A stretch of 64,000 nt of DNA, taken from Eublepharis macularius. Lineage: Eukaryota > Chordata > Lepidosauria > Squamata > Eublepharidae. Numbering within the stretch: position 1 is the stretch's first letter; every line of letters starts with the position of its first letter. Under the pieces are notes generated by a model. It was not told the origin of the DNA and did not search any database. It was given only the letters and a program-made list of their open reading frames with translations. This document shows positions 1 to 30,117 of the stretch, piece after piece. The stretch spans positions 19,378,001 to 19,442,000 of the forward strand of contig NC_072797.1 of assembly GCF_028583425.1 (NCBI RefSeq). The letters run 5' to 3'. Position numbers and translations under genes: made by a program.

Positions 1-440
1 TCACTGTTCCAGAAAATAATCAATCAAGCACTTAATTTTAAATGTAAAAACTACGCTGCCTAGAGACTGTTAATAGATAACCAAATAAATTAACAGTTGT
101 GGGTGGGTTTTCATTTGAGACAAGGTCAAATTGCTTGCTCTGGCTCTCTCTCCCCTCCCCCTTCTTTTTAAAGCTCTCTTTGTTAATACCGTCCTTGGTT
201 TGGAGCTGATTTTTGATAAGAGAATGATGGATGGCCGTCAGGCCTTCACCTTCAAATGGGGTTCCCCTGCAAGGTGCAGTTTCAGGGGAGCGTGGGGGAT
301 ACACACAGTTTCTGCAGGCCACCAACGACAATCGATAACCCTCCAGTATCCCAGGATAGCTGTGCACTCCAAGCAGGATATCTCGGGATCGTTTTCACAA
401 AGATGTTGCCTTAAGCACAGAAAAGCCCCCTTGAAATTCA

Positions 441-558
441 GGGCCAAGCTACACATGACGAATGACACTTGAACGGCAAGTGGATTGAGTGGAGGGCAAG
501 TGAACAGGGAGAAATACACTTGCCATTCAAGTGTCATTCGTCATGTGTAGCTTGGCCC
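441..558. repeat. Foldback element, GGGCCAAGCTACA type
   Basis: The two ends are inverted copies (GGGCCAAGCTACACATGACG and its reverse) around a short centre, 118 bp in all. Left flank is TCA, right flank AAA, so no clear target duplication. It belongs with the elements at 20660, 33728 and 37706. Confidence 0.6.
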
Positions 559-751
559 AAAGATGCAGGAATTCCACAGCCAGAGGTCTTCAGCAGACAA
601 ACCAATGGCGAAAATGGCCTTTGAAGGTGGAAAATCTGAATGTTGCTGGTGGAAAAATGCAATGAGTCATGTTTATAAACTGGTGAAAAGAAGCAACAGA
701 TGGAGAGTTTGACGCACACGCTCATGTTCAAAGAGAAAACAGCAGGAGAGC

Positions 752-985
752 CAGGGTGGTGTAGTGGTTAGCGCATCAGACTAAGATCTGGGAGACCCAT
801 GTTTGAATCCCAGCACTGCCACAGGAGCTCAATGGGTGACCTTGGGCCAGGAACACACTCCCCGCCTAACCTACCTCGCAGGATGGTGGTTGTAAAGATA
901 AAATAGAGATGGGGAGAATGTTGTCAGTTGTTTTGTGTTCCTAGTGGGAAGAAAAGTGGAGGATAAATGAAGTAACTCTATAACA
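752..985 (+). mobile_element. tRNA-derived SINE (type C)
   Basis: Starts with a polymerase III box-A-like GTGGTGTAGTGGTTAGCGC and has a box-B-like GTTTGAATCCC. The body matches other copies in this window (GTGACCTTGGGCCAG, CCTAACCTACCTC, GGATGGTGGTTG). Confidence 0.75.
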
Positions 986-1335
986 ATAAAAGGCTTTGTC
1001 CACCGGTCTGCCTTTCCATTCATCTATAGCAGGCATTATGCCTCATAAAATAAAGCTGGTTGTCTCAGAATCAGCCACTTTTTAATTATTTATTTACCTA
1101 TTATTTTATTTATTTATTTATATTTATTATTTATAAAGCACCCAAGTCCAAAGCACTGTGAAAAACTATTAGTCATTAGGTACATTGTCTTTCAATACTT
1201 GAGACTGAGGCCTAAATATAAACCAATATGGGGCAGGCATAGAACTCAAATAATACTCAGCACTATTATTTATGTACTTTAGTGTTCTTATATGATACCC
1301 CATCTCTTTGACTCCAAGCAATTCAGAACAACTAC

Positions 1336-1601
1336 TGCACTTATATACCGCTCTTCTAGACAGATTAGTGCCCCACACAGAGTGGTGAGCAAGTTAGTGT
1401 CATTATTATCCCCACTATTTATTTATGTATGTATTTATTTGATTTGATTTATATCCCGCCCTCCCCACAGATGGGCTCAATACAGCTGGAGAGCTGAGCC
1501 TTACCCAAGGCCACCAATTGAACTCATGGCTGTTGTGGGATTCGAACCACTAGAGTGCTGATTCACAGCCCAACGACTTACCCACTGTGCTACTGCAGCT
1601 C
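1336..1601 (-). mobile_element. tRNA-derived SINE (type A)
   Basis: Reverse strand reads CTGCAGTAGCACAGTGGGTAAG with box-B-like GGTTCGAATCCC. It ends in the TATATAAG-like tail shared with the copies at 25388 and 53447. An AT-rich tract and a second SINE-like piece interrupt the body. Confidence 0.65.
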
Positions 1602-2235
1602 TGTCCAGAATCCCGCCAGTGTGGTATAGTTGTTAGACTAGGATCTGGGAGATCCAGGTTCAAATTTCCTTTCTGCCAGGGAGCTGGTGCTTCTTCCACT
1701 CATTTAAAAGAAGACTAACAGGGTTTTGTCAGCAATATTTCAGTGGGTTGTGACTAGAAAAAAATATTACAGAAGAAACCTGCTGGGTTAGATCTGTTGG
1801 TCAAGGACAATGGACACTGGCGGATGGGACAAAATTCCGGAGGCCCAGGTTACCTCAGGGGTCCATGGAACCAGGCAAGTTTCCCACAGCAGACAAGTAG
1901 ATGCTAGGCCTATTGTCAGTGTCAAAGGGCCAAATATTCCGTTACGGTCTCTTTCTACATGGACCATTTGCTCCATTCTGGCTCTCAGAGCAGAGTAGAG
2001 GTTTCGGAGCATCCACGAGACATTCTCTTCCTCCAGTGAGCGTCAAAGTTTCAAGAACCTGCTTTAATCTGATCTTTCCAGATATTTTTGCATCAAAGCA
2101 GACGAGCCGACGTGTGGATGGAAAGCTGTGACGTTCTCAACTTCACTGCCAACATCTAGCACCGTTTTCTCTCCAAATCCCTTCCTGGGAGTAGGTTCTT
2201 TGCTATGAGACTGTAGCAATCTTGTTGCGGTGTGT

Positions 2236-2440
2236 GCCTTGGTAACAGCTAGATTACTGCAACGTCCTGTAAGCGGGGCCGTCTTGAAGACTGTCTAAAA
2301 GCTAGTTGGTACAGAACGCTGTGGCCAGAATGTTGACTGGAGTGAGCTACAGAGAACGTATCAGTCCAGTCTTGTTCCAGGTACACTGGCTCCTGGTTTG
2401 GTATTGACACTCAAAAGTTTCATTTTAGCCCTGAGGGCAA
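2236..2440 (+). mobile_element. LINE-2/CR1-clade reverse transcriptase fragment
   Basis: Reads as a decayed end of a LINE ORF2: a GATTACTGCAACGTCCTGT start (DYCNVL, usually followed by a short conserved loop) and CTGTGGCCAGAATGTTGACTG further on. Broken by stops. Confidence 0.5.
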
Positions 2441-3035
2441 ATGGTAATGTTTTACTTAATTATACCCCACATTTCTCTCTAATGGGGACTCCAAGCAACT
2501 TTCATCCTTCCCTTCTCCTCCAATTTTTCTCCACAACCATGTGTGGTAGCTTAAGGTGAGCGTGTGAGACTGGCCTGATGTAACCCAGCAAGCTTCCACG
2601 CCATTGTGGAGATTTCAAACCTGGTCTCTCAGATCCTATTCCAATTAGAGCCAAAACACACGTTAAGAAATACCTAGGTTCAGCACGTGTTCTCTTACCT
2701 CAAGGTTTGCCGGGATCTGTAGGCGTCCTGGAAGCTTAAAGTAGGCATCCTGGAAGCTTAAAGATCTGTAGGCGTCCTGGAAGCTTAAAGTCCTGGAAGC
2801 TTAAAGGATCTGTAGGCGTCCTGGAAGCTTAAAGGCGTCCTGGAAACTTAAAGCTTAAAATACAGGCGCCTGTATTTCCCTTCCCCTTTTTGCTGCTCTG
2901 TAAATGCTAAACTTTAAGCTTCCAGGACGCCTACAGATCCTGGCAAACCTTGAGGTAAGAGAACACGTGCTGAACCTGGGTATTTCTTAACGTGTGTTTT
3001 GGCTCTTAGTTTAACCACTACACCACTGTGGCTCT
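2440..3035 (-). mobile_element. SINE (type C) split by a foldback element
   Basis: The SINE body is 2440-2647 and its head, with GTGTAGTGGTTAAAC in reverse, is 3006-3035. A 358-bp foldback element lies between them, so the insertion is younger than the SINE. Confidence 0.75.
2648..3005. mobile_element. Foldback DNA element with internal tandem repeats, TTA target duplication
   Basis: Terminal inverted repeats of about 85 bp begin GAGCCAAAACACACGTTAAG, flanked on both sides by TTA. A 3-bp TTA/TAA duplication is typical of PIF/Harbinger elements. The left half has several near copies of a unit containing GTAGGCGTCCTGGAAGCTTA. Non-coding. Confidence 0.7.
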
Positions 3036-3714
3036 ATGCTATTTCAGGCCTTGAGCTTTTCCCACACCATATGCAAGCAGAAACATTTTAACGTTGATGC
3101 TGCTGCAAAGATACCAGCCAAAGCAACAGTGTGGAAAGAACACTTTAATTGTACAGTCCCGGCTAATCAAAAACCATCAGCTCTCTTCTTGCCATCATCA
3201 TCTGTCTGTCAGAAGCTGGAAAATTAATTGTTATCTACATTAAGGGCTAATAGCAAAAAGTAAAACAAACATGTTGGGGTAATTATCTCACTTGTGGTTA
3301 AGGATACATAAAAATTGAATTTTAAATACCTCCTGCGACTGTGGGATAAACGTGATGCCTCATAATTAATGCCAGCTAATTCTTCCTACCTTCTTTAGTA
3401 GAAAGATAAAAACCCAATCAATTTTTATAGCTATTATAACATTCCCACAAAGTTAGCCGTCAGTGTTTGAGATCTGCAGCTGATTGCCAGCACGCACCGC
3501 GAGCAACTATGCATTGGCTGTGAAGCTTCAGAGGCAAAAGGCAGGTTCTATGGATTGAGAGCAATAATTCACACACCTAATGCTCAGCTCTGGCTTTGCT
3601 GATGCTCAGACTATGGTACGTTTTCCAGGCTTTTCTGCTGGTAAGAGGGGTGTGTGTATTTGTGCATACTCACTTATTCCCCCCCCCCCCGCCTGTAGCC
3701 TCTATCTCATGTGC

Positions 3715-4205
3715 CTATTTATTTATCAGATTTCCACCCAATGGGGACCCATAGTGGCTTACATCCAGGGCTTTTTTTCTGGGAAAAGAGGTGGTGGAAC
3801 TCAGTGGGTTGCCCTTGGAGAAAATGGTCACATGGCTGGTGGCCCCGCCCCCTGATCTCCAGACAGAGGGGAGTTGAGATTGCTCCCCGTGCCGCTGAGC
3901 AGCGCGTAGGGCAATCTAAACTCCCCTCTGTCTGGAGATCAGGGGGTGGGGCCACCAGCCATGTGACCATTTTCAAGAGGTTCCGGAACTCCGTTCCCCC
4001 ACGTTCCAGCTGAAAAAAAGCCCTGCTTACATCATTCTCCTCTCTTCCGTTTATTCTCCCAACAACCTCCCTGTGAGGTAGGTGAGGCTGAGAGAAACGG
4101 ACTGGCCCAAGATCACTCAACGAGCTTCCATGGCAGCGTGAGGATTCAAACTCAGGTCCTCTGCATCCTAGTTTGATACTCTATAACCACTACACTACAA
4201 TGGCT
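3715..4205 (-). mobile_element. SINE (type C), interrupted by the hAT element
   Basis: Reverse-strand SINE: the reading includes GTGTAGTGGTTATAGAG and a CCTCACAGGGAGG-like body. It is split into about 3715-3765 and 4026-4205. Confidence 0.7.
3766..4025. mobile_element. hAT-type non-autonomous element inserted in a SINE
   Basis: Ends CAGGGCTTTTTTTC and its inverse, with an 8-bp duplication CTTACATC on both sides (3758-3765 and 4026-4033), as expected for hAT elements. The body is a near-perfect palindrome of about 260 bp. It sits inside a minus-strand type C SINE (about 3715-4205). A sister copy is at 53944-54202. Confidence 0.85.
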
Positions 4206-4433
4206 CTATATGGGCCTACAATCCTCAGCAAAACCTGGGTGGTGGTGGTGGTGGTGGTAAATGCAAGGTCCCTCTTCCCCTTCCACCAGGGGAAAGCCGG
4301 TAGGATCCAGCCTTTGGGGTTGTTTTTTTGCAGTCAGGTGAGCTTTTAAAAAAATTTGTTCTGCTCCTGCATTTAACAGGAAACTGGCTGCCTCCCCTTC
4401 CACCACAGCTTCCTCCTCCTTGCAACAAAAATG

Positions 4434-4525
4434 GCATTCTTGGCACGGGTTTAGTACTATTATTATGTTATATAAACTGCATTAGCACACACAGCACTTT
4501 ACAAAATTTTAAATTCAATTTTTTT
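4434..4525. repeat. Unclassified repeat shared with the NARS1 divergent promoter
   Basis: ATTCTTGGCACGGG..TAGTACT.., then TATATAAACTGCATTAGCACAC and a GCACTTTACAAAATTT end. The same order of words recurs at about 56650-56750. Family unknown. Confidence 0.55.
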
Positions 4526-5084
4526 AAAAAACAGCTCTCTGTCCCTAAGTAGCTTACCAACCAGTTTGGGAGAAATTTGACCTGTGAGCAGCTGTGCTGC
4601 CTCCAAATTAGCACAGACCACTTGCCAGACTGTTGTTAAAGGCACAGGAAAGCAATACAGTTGGTGACCCTGTATATGGTTAGAAAACGGTATCAAGAGG
4701 GTGGCCTGAGTTTCAGTATACTGGAAGTCAGTCCCTGGCCTCAGCAAGTGTTGGAAAGATCCTGGAAAACTTCTGCCACTCCAAAAAGTGGCGTGACCCC
4801 AAGTCCTTAAACATTTTGCACCGGAGAGGACACATCCAGCCAGCCACCATTTCAGACCGTATGTGGCTGTTCACCAGGAACACCTGTATTTCTTGCCAAA
4901 GATGTTGTGACACAAAATGGCTGCCATCACAGCTAAATCGCCTTTGCTTAAATTCAGCCACTACAGTCAATAGCAGAGGCGACAGAACTAAACAAATACA
5001 CTGATGGAATTTAATCTCTCTGCTGATTTGCTAAAGATAGCAGCACCTGTTTTCAAAAGCTTTATTACTAAATAAGGGAGAACC

Positions 5085-5300
5085 TGATTTTATTTACTTT
5101 GCTTATAATACAGCTTTTTCCCCCAATGGAGACCCCAAGCAACTTACATTGTTTTCGCCTCCTCCATTTTTATCCACACGACGATTCCATGAGGTGGATT
5201 AGGCTCAGAGCGTGTGAGTCACCCGAGTGAGCTTCCACAGCACAGGGGAAATTCAAGGCCAGTTTTCCCAGATCCTACTCACACTCGAACCACAGACATC
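5085..5300 (-). mobile_element. SINE (type C)
   Basis: Reverse-strand SINE body: CCAATGGAGACCCCAAGCAA, CTCCTCCATTTTTATCC and GATCCTACTCACAC, as in the other type C copies. Confidence 0.6.
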
Positions 5301-6351
5301 GTACCTTCATACTTTCATGTTAGAGGCAACGTGGGCTGACCTAGCTCAACTGGCAAGGGCATGGAAACTTGTATCTACTGTACATCATTTTCAGAGGCCT
5401 CTATGTCCCTCCCCTTTCTTCTATCATGGGGCTGACGGAATATCTCCATCCAGACCTGCTTTTCTTCAGACCCAGGCTTGGAGCTAGTAAAGCTGACCAA
5501 GCTCCTTTTAGTCTCATTCAGCTAGAGATGTGGATGTCAACTTGTACCTGTGTGTAAACATAGAATCATTTTTGGCTGTCCATACAAATTCCCTTTCACC
5601 CCACTCCTCAGATAACACTAACGGGTGGGGGACACAAACCTGGGGAGAGACTGGGAGCTGACAGCACCAGTTGCAGGCTTTAATTGGGTACAGGGTATTT
5701 TTAAAGAAAGAAAAAGGGGGAAGAGCTGGACAAATTCATGGAGAAGGTGCATCAATGGCCATTAGACATGATGGCTAAATGTTCAGATATAGCGTACCCC
5801 TAAAACCTGGGAGGAACTTCACGGGAAAGCTTGTCACCCCTGTGGGCCTTGGGGCTTCTGGGCTAGGCAGACCCTTGGTCTGAGCCAACAAGGGCCTTTA
5901 ATATTGTGTCTTGGCCTTCCACTCCAATCATCTTCTCCCCCTCCCTCCAGTCATGGCTACCATGGAGAGCACAAGGCACAACTGTTTCTCATTCCTTTCA
6001 GCCTCACGAGCAGCAAGTGTGTTTTTTAAATCAAAAGATGAAGGGTTCCACTCCTTCCACCCCTGCTAGGGCGAGGTACTGGGTGATGTGAAAGACCTCT
6101 GCCACTGGAGAAACACTGTCAGTCTGAGAGACCTTGAGGGACCAATGGTGATAAGGCAGTTTTGTGTAGGGTGGCCAGGTCCCCCTGTACTCCCGGTAGG
6201 TGGGGCCCTCGGCATCTACCTTCTTGGTGGGTTGGTCGAGTGTTTGCACGCGCTGCAGGCCTGTGCAATGATGCCATTTCTGGGAAGTGATGTCATCATG
6301 CAGGCTGTGGCCGTCTCCAGGAGTGCTCTCACGCTCTGTGGAGGCTGAATT

Positions 6352-6825
6352 CAGCCTGGATTGGGCCCAAATTGGCCCGGAACGGGCCACTGCCATGCAA
6401 GGGAACAATCCCCTGCCCAGCAGTGGCCTGATCCTGGCCCTTTCAGGCCTGAATTAGGCCAAAACGGCCAGGATCAGGCCCAAATCGGCCTGGAATGGGC
6501 TGCTGCCATGCAGGGAACCACTCCCCTGCCCGGCAGCGGTCCGATCCTGGCTGTTTCAGGCCCAAATTTGGCCTGAAAAGGCTGGGATGGGCCTGAATTG
6601 GCCTGGAACAGGCCACTGCCATGCAGGGGAACACACCTTCATGTGGCAGCAACCCGATCCTGGCTGTTTTGGGCCCAAATTGGGCCAAATTGGACCCGAA
6701 ACAGCCAGGACTGGGCCCAAATCGGCCAGGATCAGGCCACTGCCATGTGGAGAAGCACTCCCCCGCACTGCAGCAGCCCAATTCAGGCCAATTAGGGCCC
6801 AATCCTGGCTGTTTTGGCTTGCAGG
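6352..6825. repeat. GC-rich tandem repeat, about four units of 114-124 bp
   Basis: Units begin with GGCCCAAATTGGCC-like words at about 6363, 6477, 6590 and 6714. Each has GCCACTGCCATGCAGGG and GATCCTGGC..TTTCAGG segments. Units are rich in GGCC palindromes and differ by roughly 10-20%. Long open frames on both strands are a by-product of the repeat. Confidence 0.8.
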
Positions 6826-7444
6826 AGCACACCGTACCACCGCCCAGGAGCACGTCTGGAGGCCTGTACCTCCTTTACCAGCCAGGTAAGCTGGGGCGGG
6901 CGGTGGAGGGTGGGAGCGGGGGATCCCCTGACCCCAGTTGGGGACTAGCAACCCTAGTTTTGTGTGTTCATGTGTACCAGGAAATGGGATCTTACCTGTC
7001 TTAGGAGGAGGAAAGCCCAGAGAGGCAGCCAGAGCTTTGCTGCTGGGCATTTCTCCCACTGGGAACGGGAAGAATGGCTGGCATCACCAGTCAGGGACGG
7101 CCATGTAGCTAGGCCTCAGCTTGGCCCAGAGTCTTGGCAACTCTCTTCCTGCAATGGACCCAACGGTTGTGATGGCCCCCACTGGAATGGAACTTGTGAG
7201 GAGTTAATACATTACGCATTAAATAACTGTAAGACAGACTCACACACACAATTGCCATCGGACAGCCAATACTAGCAGCTATGTGGACTTGCTCCAGGGT
7301 CAGCAACTAGAGACCCCTGGGCCAATCCACCCCTCACAGAGAATGTCGCTTGCCCCCCACATTGACCAATGCAGAAAAGCAAGAGCAGAAACGTTTGCAG
7401 ATAAATGAGGTTGAGACAATTAATCCAATCAGATGAATAAAACA

Positions 7445-7578
7445 CAGAATCATAGGGTTGGAAAGGACCCCTAGGGTCATCTAGTCCAACCCCCTGCACA
7501 ATGCAGGAACTTCACAACTACCCCCACAACTGCCCCAGTGACCCCAGCTCCATGCCCAGAAGATGGCAAAACGCCGCC
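7445..7578 (-). mobile_element. CR1 LINE 3' end, truncated
   Basis: Plus strand reads AGAATCATAGGGTTGGAAAG..CATCTAGTCCAACCCCCTGC, the reverse complement of the CR1 3' tail (ends ..CCTATGATTCT). Longer copies lie at 30177 and 61960. Confidence 0.75.
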
Positions 7579-7824
7579 AGGTATAAAGAAATAACACTTT
7601 GTTTCAAGGCAATGAATACATATATCAGAAGAGGAATCATCGTGAAAGGGGCACTCCCTCTGCGCTTGAAAAAAACAAGGTTAACCTCTACTCATTTTTC
7701 CTGAACTCTTGTAAAAAAGAATACAATTATAAATATGCCACCCAATTAACTGGGGACCTCTTGTCAGGCAATCAAAACATTTTAATTCACGAATCCAAGC
7801 AATTAATTTGCTAAACAATAATTG

Positions 7825-8045
7825 CAATCCTTATTCATATAGCACCTTAAGTATGTGCGCAAAACACTTCCCATACAATTCATTGTCCTCAGGAACGATC
7901 ACAACAAATCAGTAAGGTAGGCCAACATTTTTACTCTCACAGTGCATTTACAGAAGAGGCAGAGATGGAGGCTTGGCTAAGGCCACTCAACATATCTGTG
8001 ACTGCGGTTACATTGGAACCCAAGACTGCTACCCAGCACCAGTTT
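7825..8045 (-). mobile_element. Old SINE remnant
   Basis: Diverged SINE body in reverse: ATATAGCACCTTAAG.., AGTAAGGTAGGCC.., AAGGCCACTCAACA. Subfamily unclear. Confidence 0.4.
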
Positions 8046-9244
8046 TGTAGAGACTGGAAGATCTAGAGACCAGCAGTACAGGACTAGCCGGAAGGTCAGT
8101 TAGGCCCTGCCCATATCCTTTCAAATTTACTAACCATACCTGCCCCCTCCTTAAAAAAACCCCAATAGTGGAATATTTTATTTTCCTAAATGAAGGATGT
8201 ATCTAATCCTTCATCTGCTAATGAAAGAGGGTCACGGTAACCGCCAATCTCTCATAAATTGACCACGAGCTTGAAAAATGTTCTAACAGATCATTTGGGG
8301 GAATTTAATTGACAAGATGAATTAAATCTGGATCAATTTGCATCTAGAGAAATCCCACAAAAACCACAGTGTCTTGACAGCTGGAAAGCGCTAAGCAAAT
8401 CTATACAGCCGCTCTGAAGAAGAGACTTGCATTCTGACATGGTCCCATAGAAGGAAGCCCTCAATGAAACTTGGGTGCCCAGAAGAAGACACCCTGCACA
8501 GAAACTTAAGCATCGTGTGGAAATGACGGCAGCAGCAATCCATGTGAACCCAAAGCCAGCCCATGTGAATCAATGGGGGAAAAAAAAACATTTTCAACAA
8601 TCTGGGCCAGTTCGGAGTGGCATTAATGGACAGTTTCTGGAGAAATTCCAACTGATAACTGAACTGTACCTATTGGTGTTAGGGATCAGAAGTTTGGAAA
8701 ATATTAACATTTACCAACAGTTCTTCAGAGAATTCCAGAAATGCTGAAAATCTTGAAATCTGCCACTACCCTTTGAAATCTGCCACTACCCTAGCAACCA
8801 CTTCATTTCCATCTCTTCTCAGAGCAAGCCCAGAGAGTCAAACGGCAAAAATAAGTGCTTGTGACACAAATATTTCTGACATTTCCCAGTAGGCCTCCTA
8901 AAGTTACAGGTAAATGTCAACATTTGCTAGTTTCCATCCTGACACGTTGCTTGTACAGGATCCCCATAAACTGGAATCTCTCTGCCCCCCAAAAAGATTC
9001 TGTGTGGATGTATGTATACACTTTGTTTAATACGAGTGTAATGGAGACTGCGCATGCACACTAATAATTGAACACAAAGGTTGCTCCAACGCAATGATGG
9101 TTTTCCACATAGCCCTTGTTGCTGCTCTGACTGCACAGGTATTTGTAGTGGCAAAGGAGCATCCCTTTCCATGGCTATTTCCCCTGCACTTTCCTTGCCT
9201 CACCTTCCTCTGGCCACCCTTCTCCTTTGCCATCAGAGGGCTTT

Positions 9245-9362
9245 TCTCAAAACTGGCAATTACTAGATCACTACAGCGCAGCAATACTATCACAGTCTAC
9301 TATTGGCCATTGCTAGATTGCTACAGTGCAGTAATATTATCACAGTCTATTGCCATCATCTA
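9245..9362. repeat. Short tandem duplication
   Basis: Two neighbouring copies of a roughly 50-bp unit: GGCAATTACTAGATCACTAC..ATCACAGTCTA, then GGCCATTGCTAGATTGCTAC..ATCACAGTCTA. Relatives with GCTATAGTG words lie near 22750 and 34715. Confidence 0.6.
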
Positions 9363-10067
9363 GTAGACCCAAGCTTTTATTTTTAATAAGCTACTATACA
9401 GCTCTTTTCATTGCACAGATGCAAAGGGAAAGGTGTACCTCATACCTCAGCAAAGGGCAACAGACATTTTTTGAACAAACGAAAGCTAGGGATTCAGAGG
9501 AGCTACTACATTGTGACTATATAGTTTAATGTTATTGCATGACAGCAATCTAGCAATTGTTAAGCTTTTTAAAAGCCCCTCCCCAAGTTTTCCGGGGTGT
9601 GTGGGGGGAGACGGCTGTATGGATTGAGAAAACACCTTCAAAATGTCCACCTTCTCATCCACATGGCACACAAAAGGCACTTTGTGATCTTTCCAAAAAG
9701 GCTGTGATATTTTCTAACATTAACCCAAGTTTAGGAACTTTTCAGCAAAGCAGGGGATAAGTGGACCGTTAGGGGTCCACAACATCTGGAAGCTCCCCGC
9801 CGCCCCCCAAAAAAGCCACTCCAAACTGGAGCAAAACCTCCACATGGAAGCAACCAGTCGTGGGAAGACTGTATATAATGGGAAACAGATATAATCAACT
9901 GGGGAATCTCACACCACGTCGTAGACTACATCTCTGCATGGCCAGGCAATGCTAATCGGATAGTGTGCACACCTGCCTGGCCACCTTGAGCATCTTGAGA
10001 AATCCTTCCTTCACACACCACAGAAATCTCTGCAAAGGAAAGTATGTAAACACAGTTCGGAGAATTC

Positions 10068-10155
10068 ACAGTGTAATCCTAAGCAGAGTAACGCTAGTCT
10101 CAGCCCACTGATTTCAATGGGCTTAGACAGGAGCAACTCTTCTTAGGATTGCATT
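10068..10155. repeat. Small palindromic repeat (CAGTGTAATCCTAAGCAGAG type)
   Basis: A roughly 88-bp imperfect palindrome centred on CCCACTGATTTCAATGGG, with arms GTAATCCTAAGCAGAGTAAC and its inverse. Likely in the FECH 3' UTR or just downstream. Sister copies at 35074 and 51171. Confidence 0.65.
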
Positions 10156-10991
10156 GTCAGTCGTACACAGGGCAAACCCTTTTTAGGCTGGTGCAGAATC
10201 ACTTCTGCGTGGGGAAAAAAATGTAAAAACAAAACCAACCTCTGTTTAAGAAAATTTATATACACACAGGCTAGTAAAAAAAATTCGAAGTCACTTGTTC
10301 ATTAAAAGCCATTAAAAAAACTCGATGGGCTGATCAATGAATTTGCTACAGAACTCCAAGAGTTAAAAAAAAATTGTATATCCTACTTGGAAGGCTTGAG
10401 ATAAATACCTTTATGATTAGTGCATATTAAGAGCTCCGAGAGATCTAGGTTGCAATCCTCCAACAAAAGTCTGCGGGGCTGGCTTTCGGAACCGAGCCGA
10501 CCTGCGCTGGAGGACGGATCCCTCCGACAAAATCAAAACCTACCAGTCGCTTATCCCCAGAAAACATCAATTAAGTCAACAGAATTAAAGCCCAGTGGAA
10601 ATTGCTGGGGTGGCCAACCTGTAACAATTCAGCTCTTGACGTGCTGAAAATGATACTGTTGGGATCGATACTGACGGGTGCTGAGCGTTTCTACCCCCTC
10701 CCTGCCGTGCTTATCCATTTTAGAAGGAGACAAGTGTTCTCAGCAACCCACAGGATGAAGCTCTTGAACGTTACTTCCCTTCCACCCTAGATCCCTCAAC
10801 AGAAAAGAAAACAAGTTTCAAGTTCATCCCTCTTGTATCCTACTGTAAACCACCCCTCGGGTTCAAGGGCCGCTTCCCACAAGAGACAAAAACTTTGTGT
10901 GAGACAGCCCAAAAGAGGAGCTGATGAAAGAGCGCAAAGGCACGTGTTGCAAGGCCTTCTCCATCCAAAGGTATCCCTCCATAAGCTCACG

Positions 10992-29556
<18,565 letters not shown>

Positions 29557-30117
29557 TCCCGTAGTTTGCACCACCCAGCGCGGCAGAGTTCCTCCCTCCG
29601 CTCGGCCGGCCTGCCCGGTTGCATCCTGCCCCTGTCTGCAGGGAGCACCCGCCCCCCTCTCCGAAAAGGTATCTCGCCAAGGATCTCAGCCACACACCGC
29701 CTTGCCCAGCAAGGAGAGGGTGGGGCGGCCCTTTGCGCAAAAGGCTTGCGCCTCCTTCGGCTGCCAGAAGACACGCGAGACCCCTGCCGGGCCGGCGGTC
29801 ACGTGTGAAAATAGTGACTCAGAGTGGTGACAAGGCGCTTTCCAGCCAGCCTCTTGGCCGGCTGCCCTCTTTGCGCAGGCGGAAGGCCTGGATTAACACG
29901 TGCAAGAGATGCACGGCTCGAAACTGGAGTCCGGTTTGGAGCCGCTTCTCTGCGTTCAAAGCAACTCTGGAAAAAACTACGCTGGAAATCTAGTTGGTTT
30001 TTAAATTGCTAGGACCGAATCTTGCTCTTCTACTGCAGAACAAAAAGGCGACCTAGTAAAACTATCTCCATGCAAGCAGAAAACTAGCTCAGCAGGGGAG
30101 ACAGCTTTTACTCCTCC

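Larger units (their letters stand above)
1..9900. other. Intergenic sequence downstream of FECH
   Basis: No host gene is seen here. The region is a patchwork of tRNA-derived SINEs, foldback elements, a short LINE-2-like fragment, a GC-rich tandem repeat and a CR1 end, listed separately. FECH 3' UTR and poly(A) site probably lie in its upper part. An AATAAA on the minus strand at about 9376-9381 is one candidate, but 1.6 kb from the stop it is uncertain. Open frames here are short and repeat-derived. Confidence 0.6.

Noticed and set aside
6443-7059. Open frames of up to 167 codons on both strands as genes
   Set aside because: They arise from the GC-rich tandem repeat, whose unit lacks stops in several frames. 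Low-complexity proteins with no recognisable domain.
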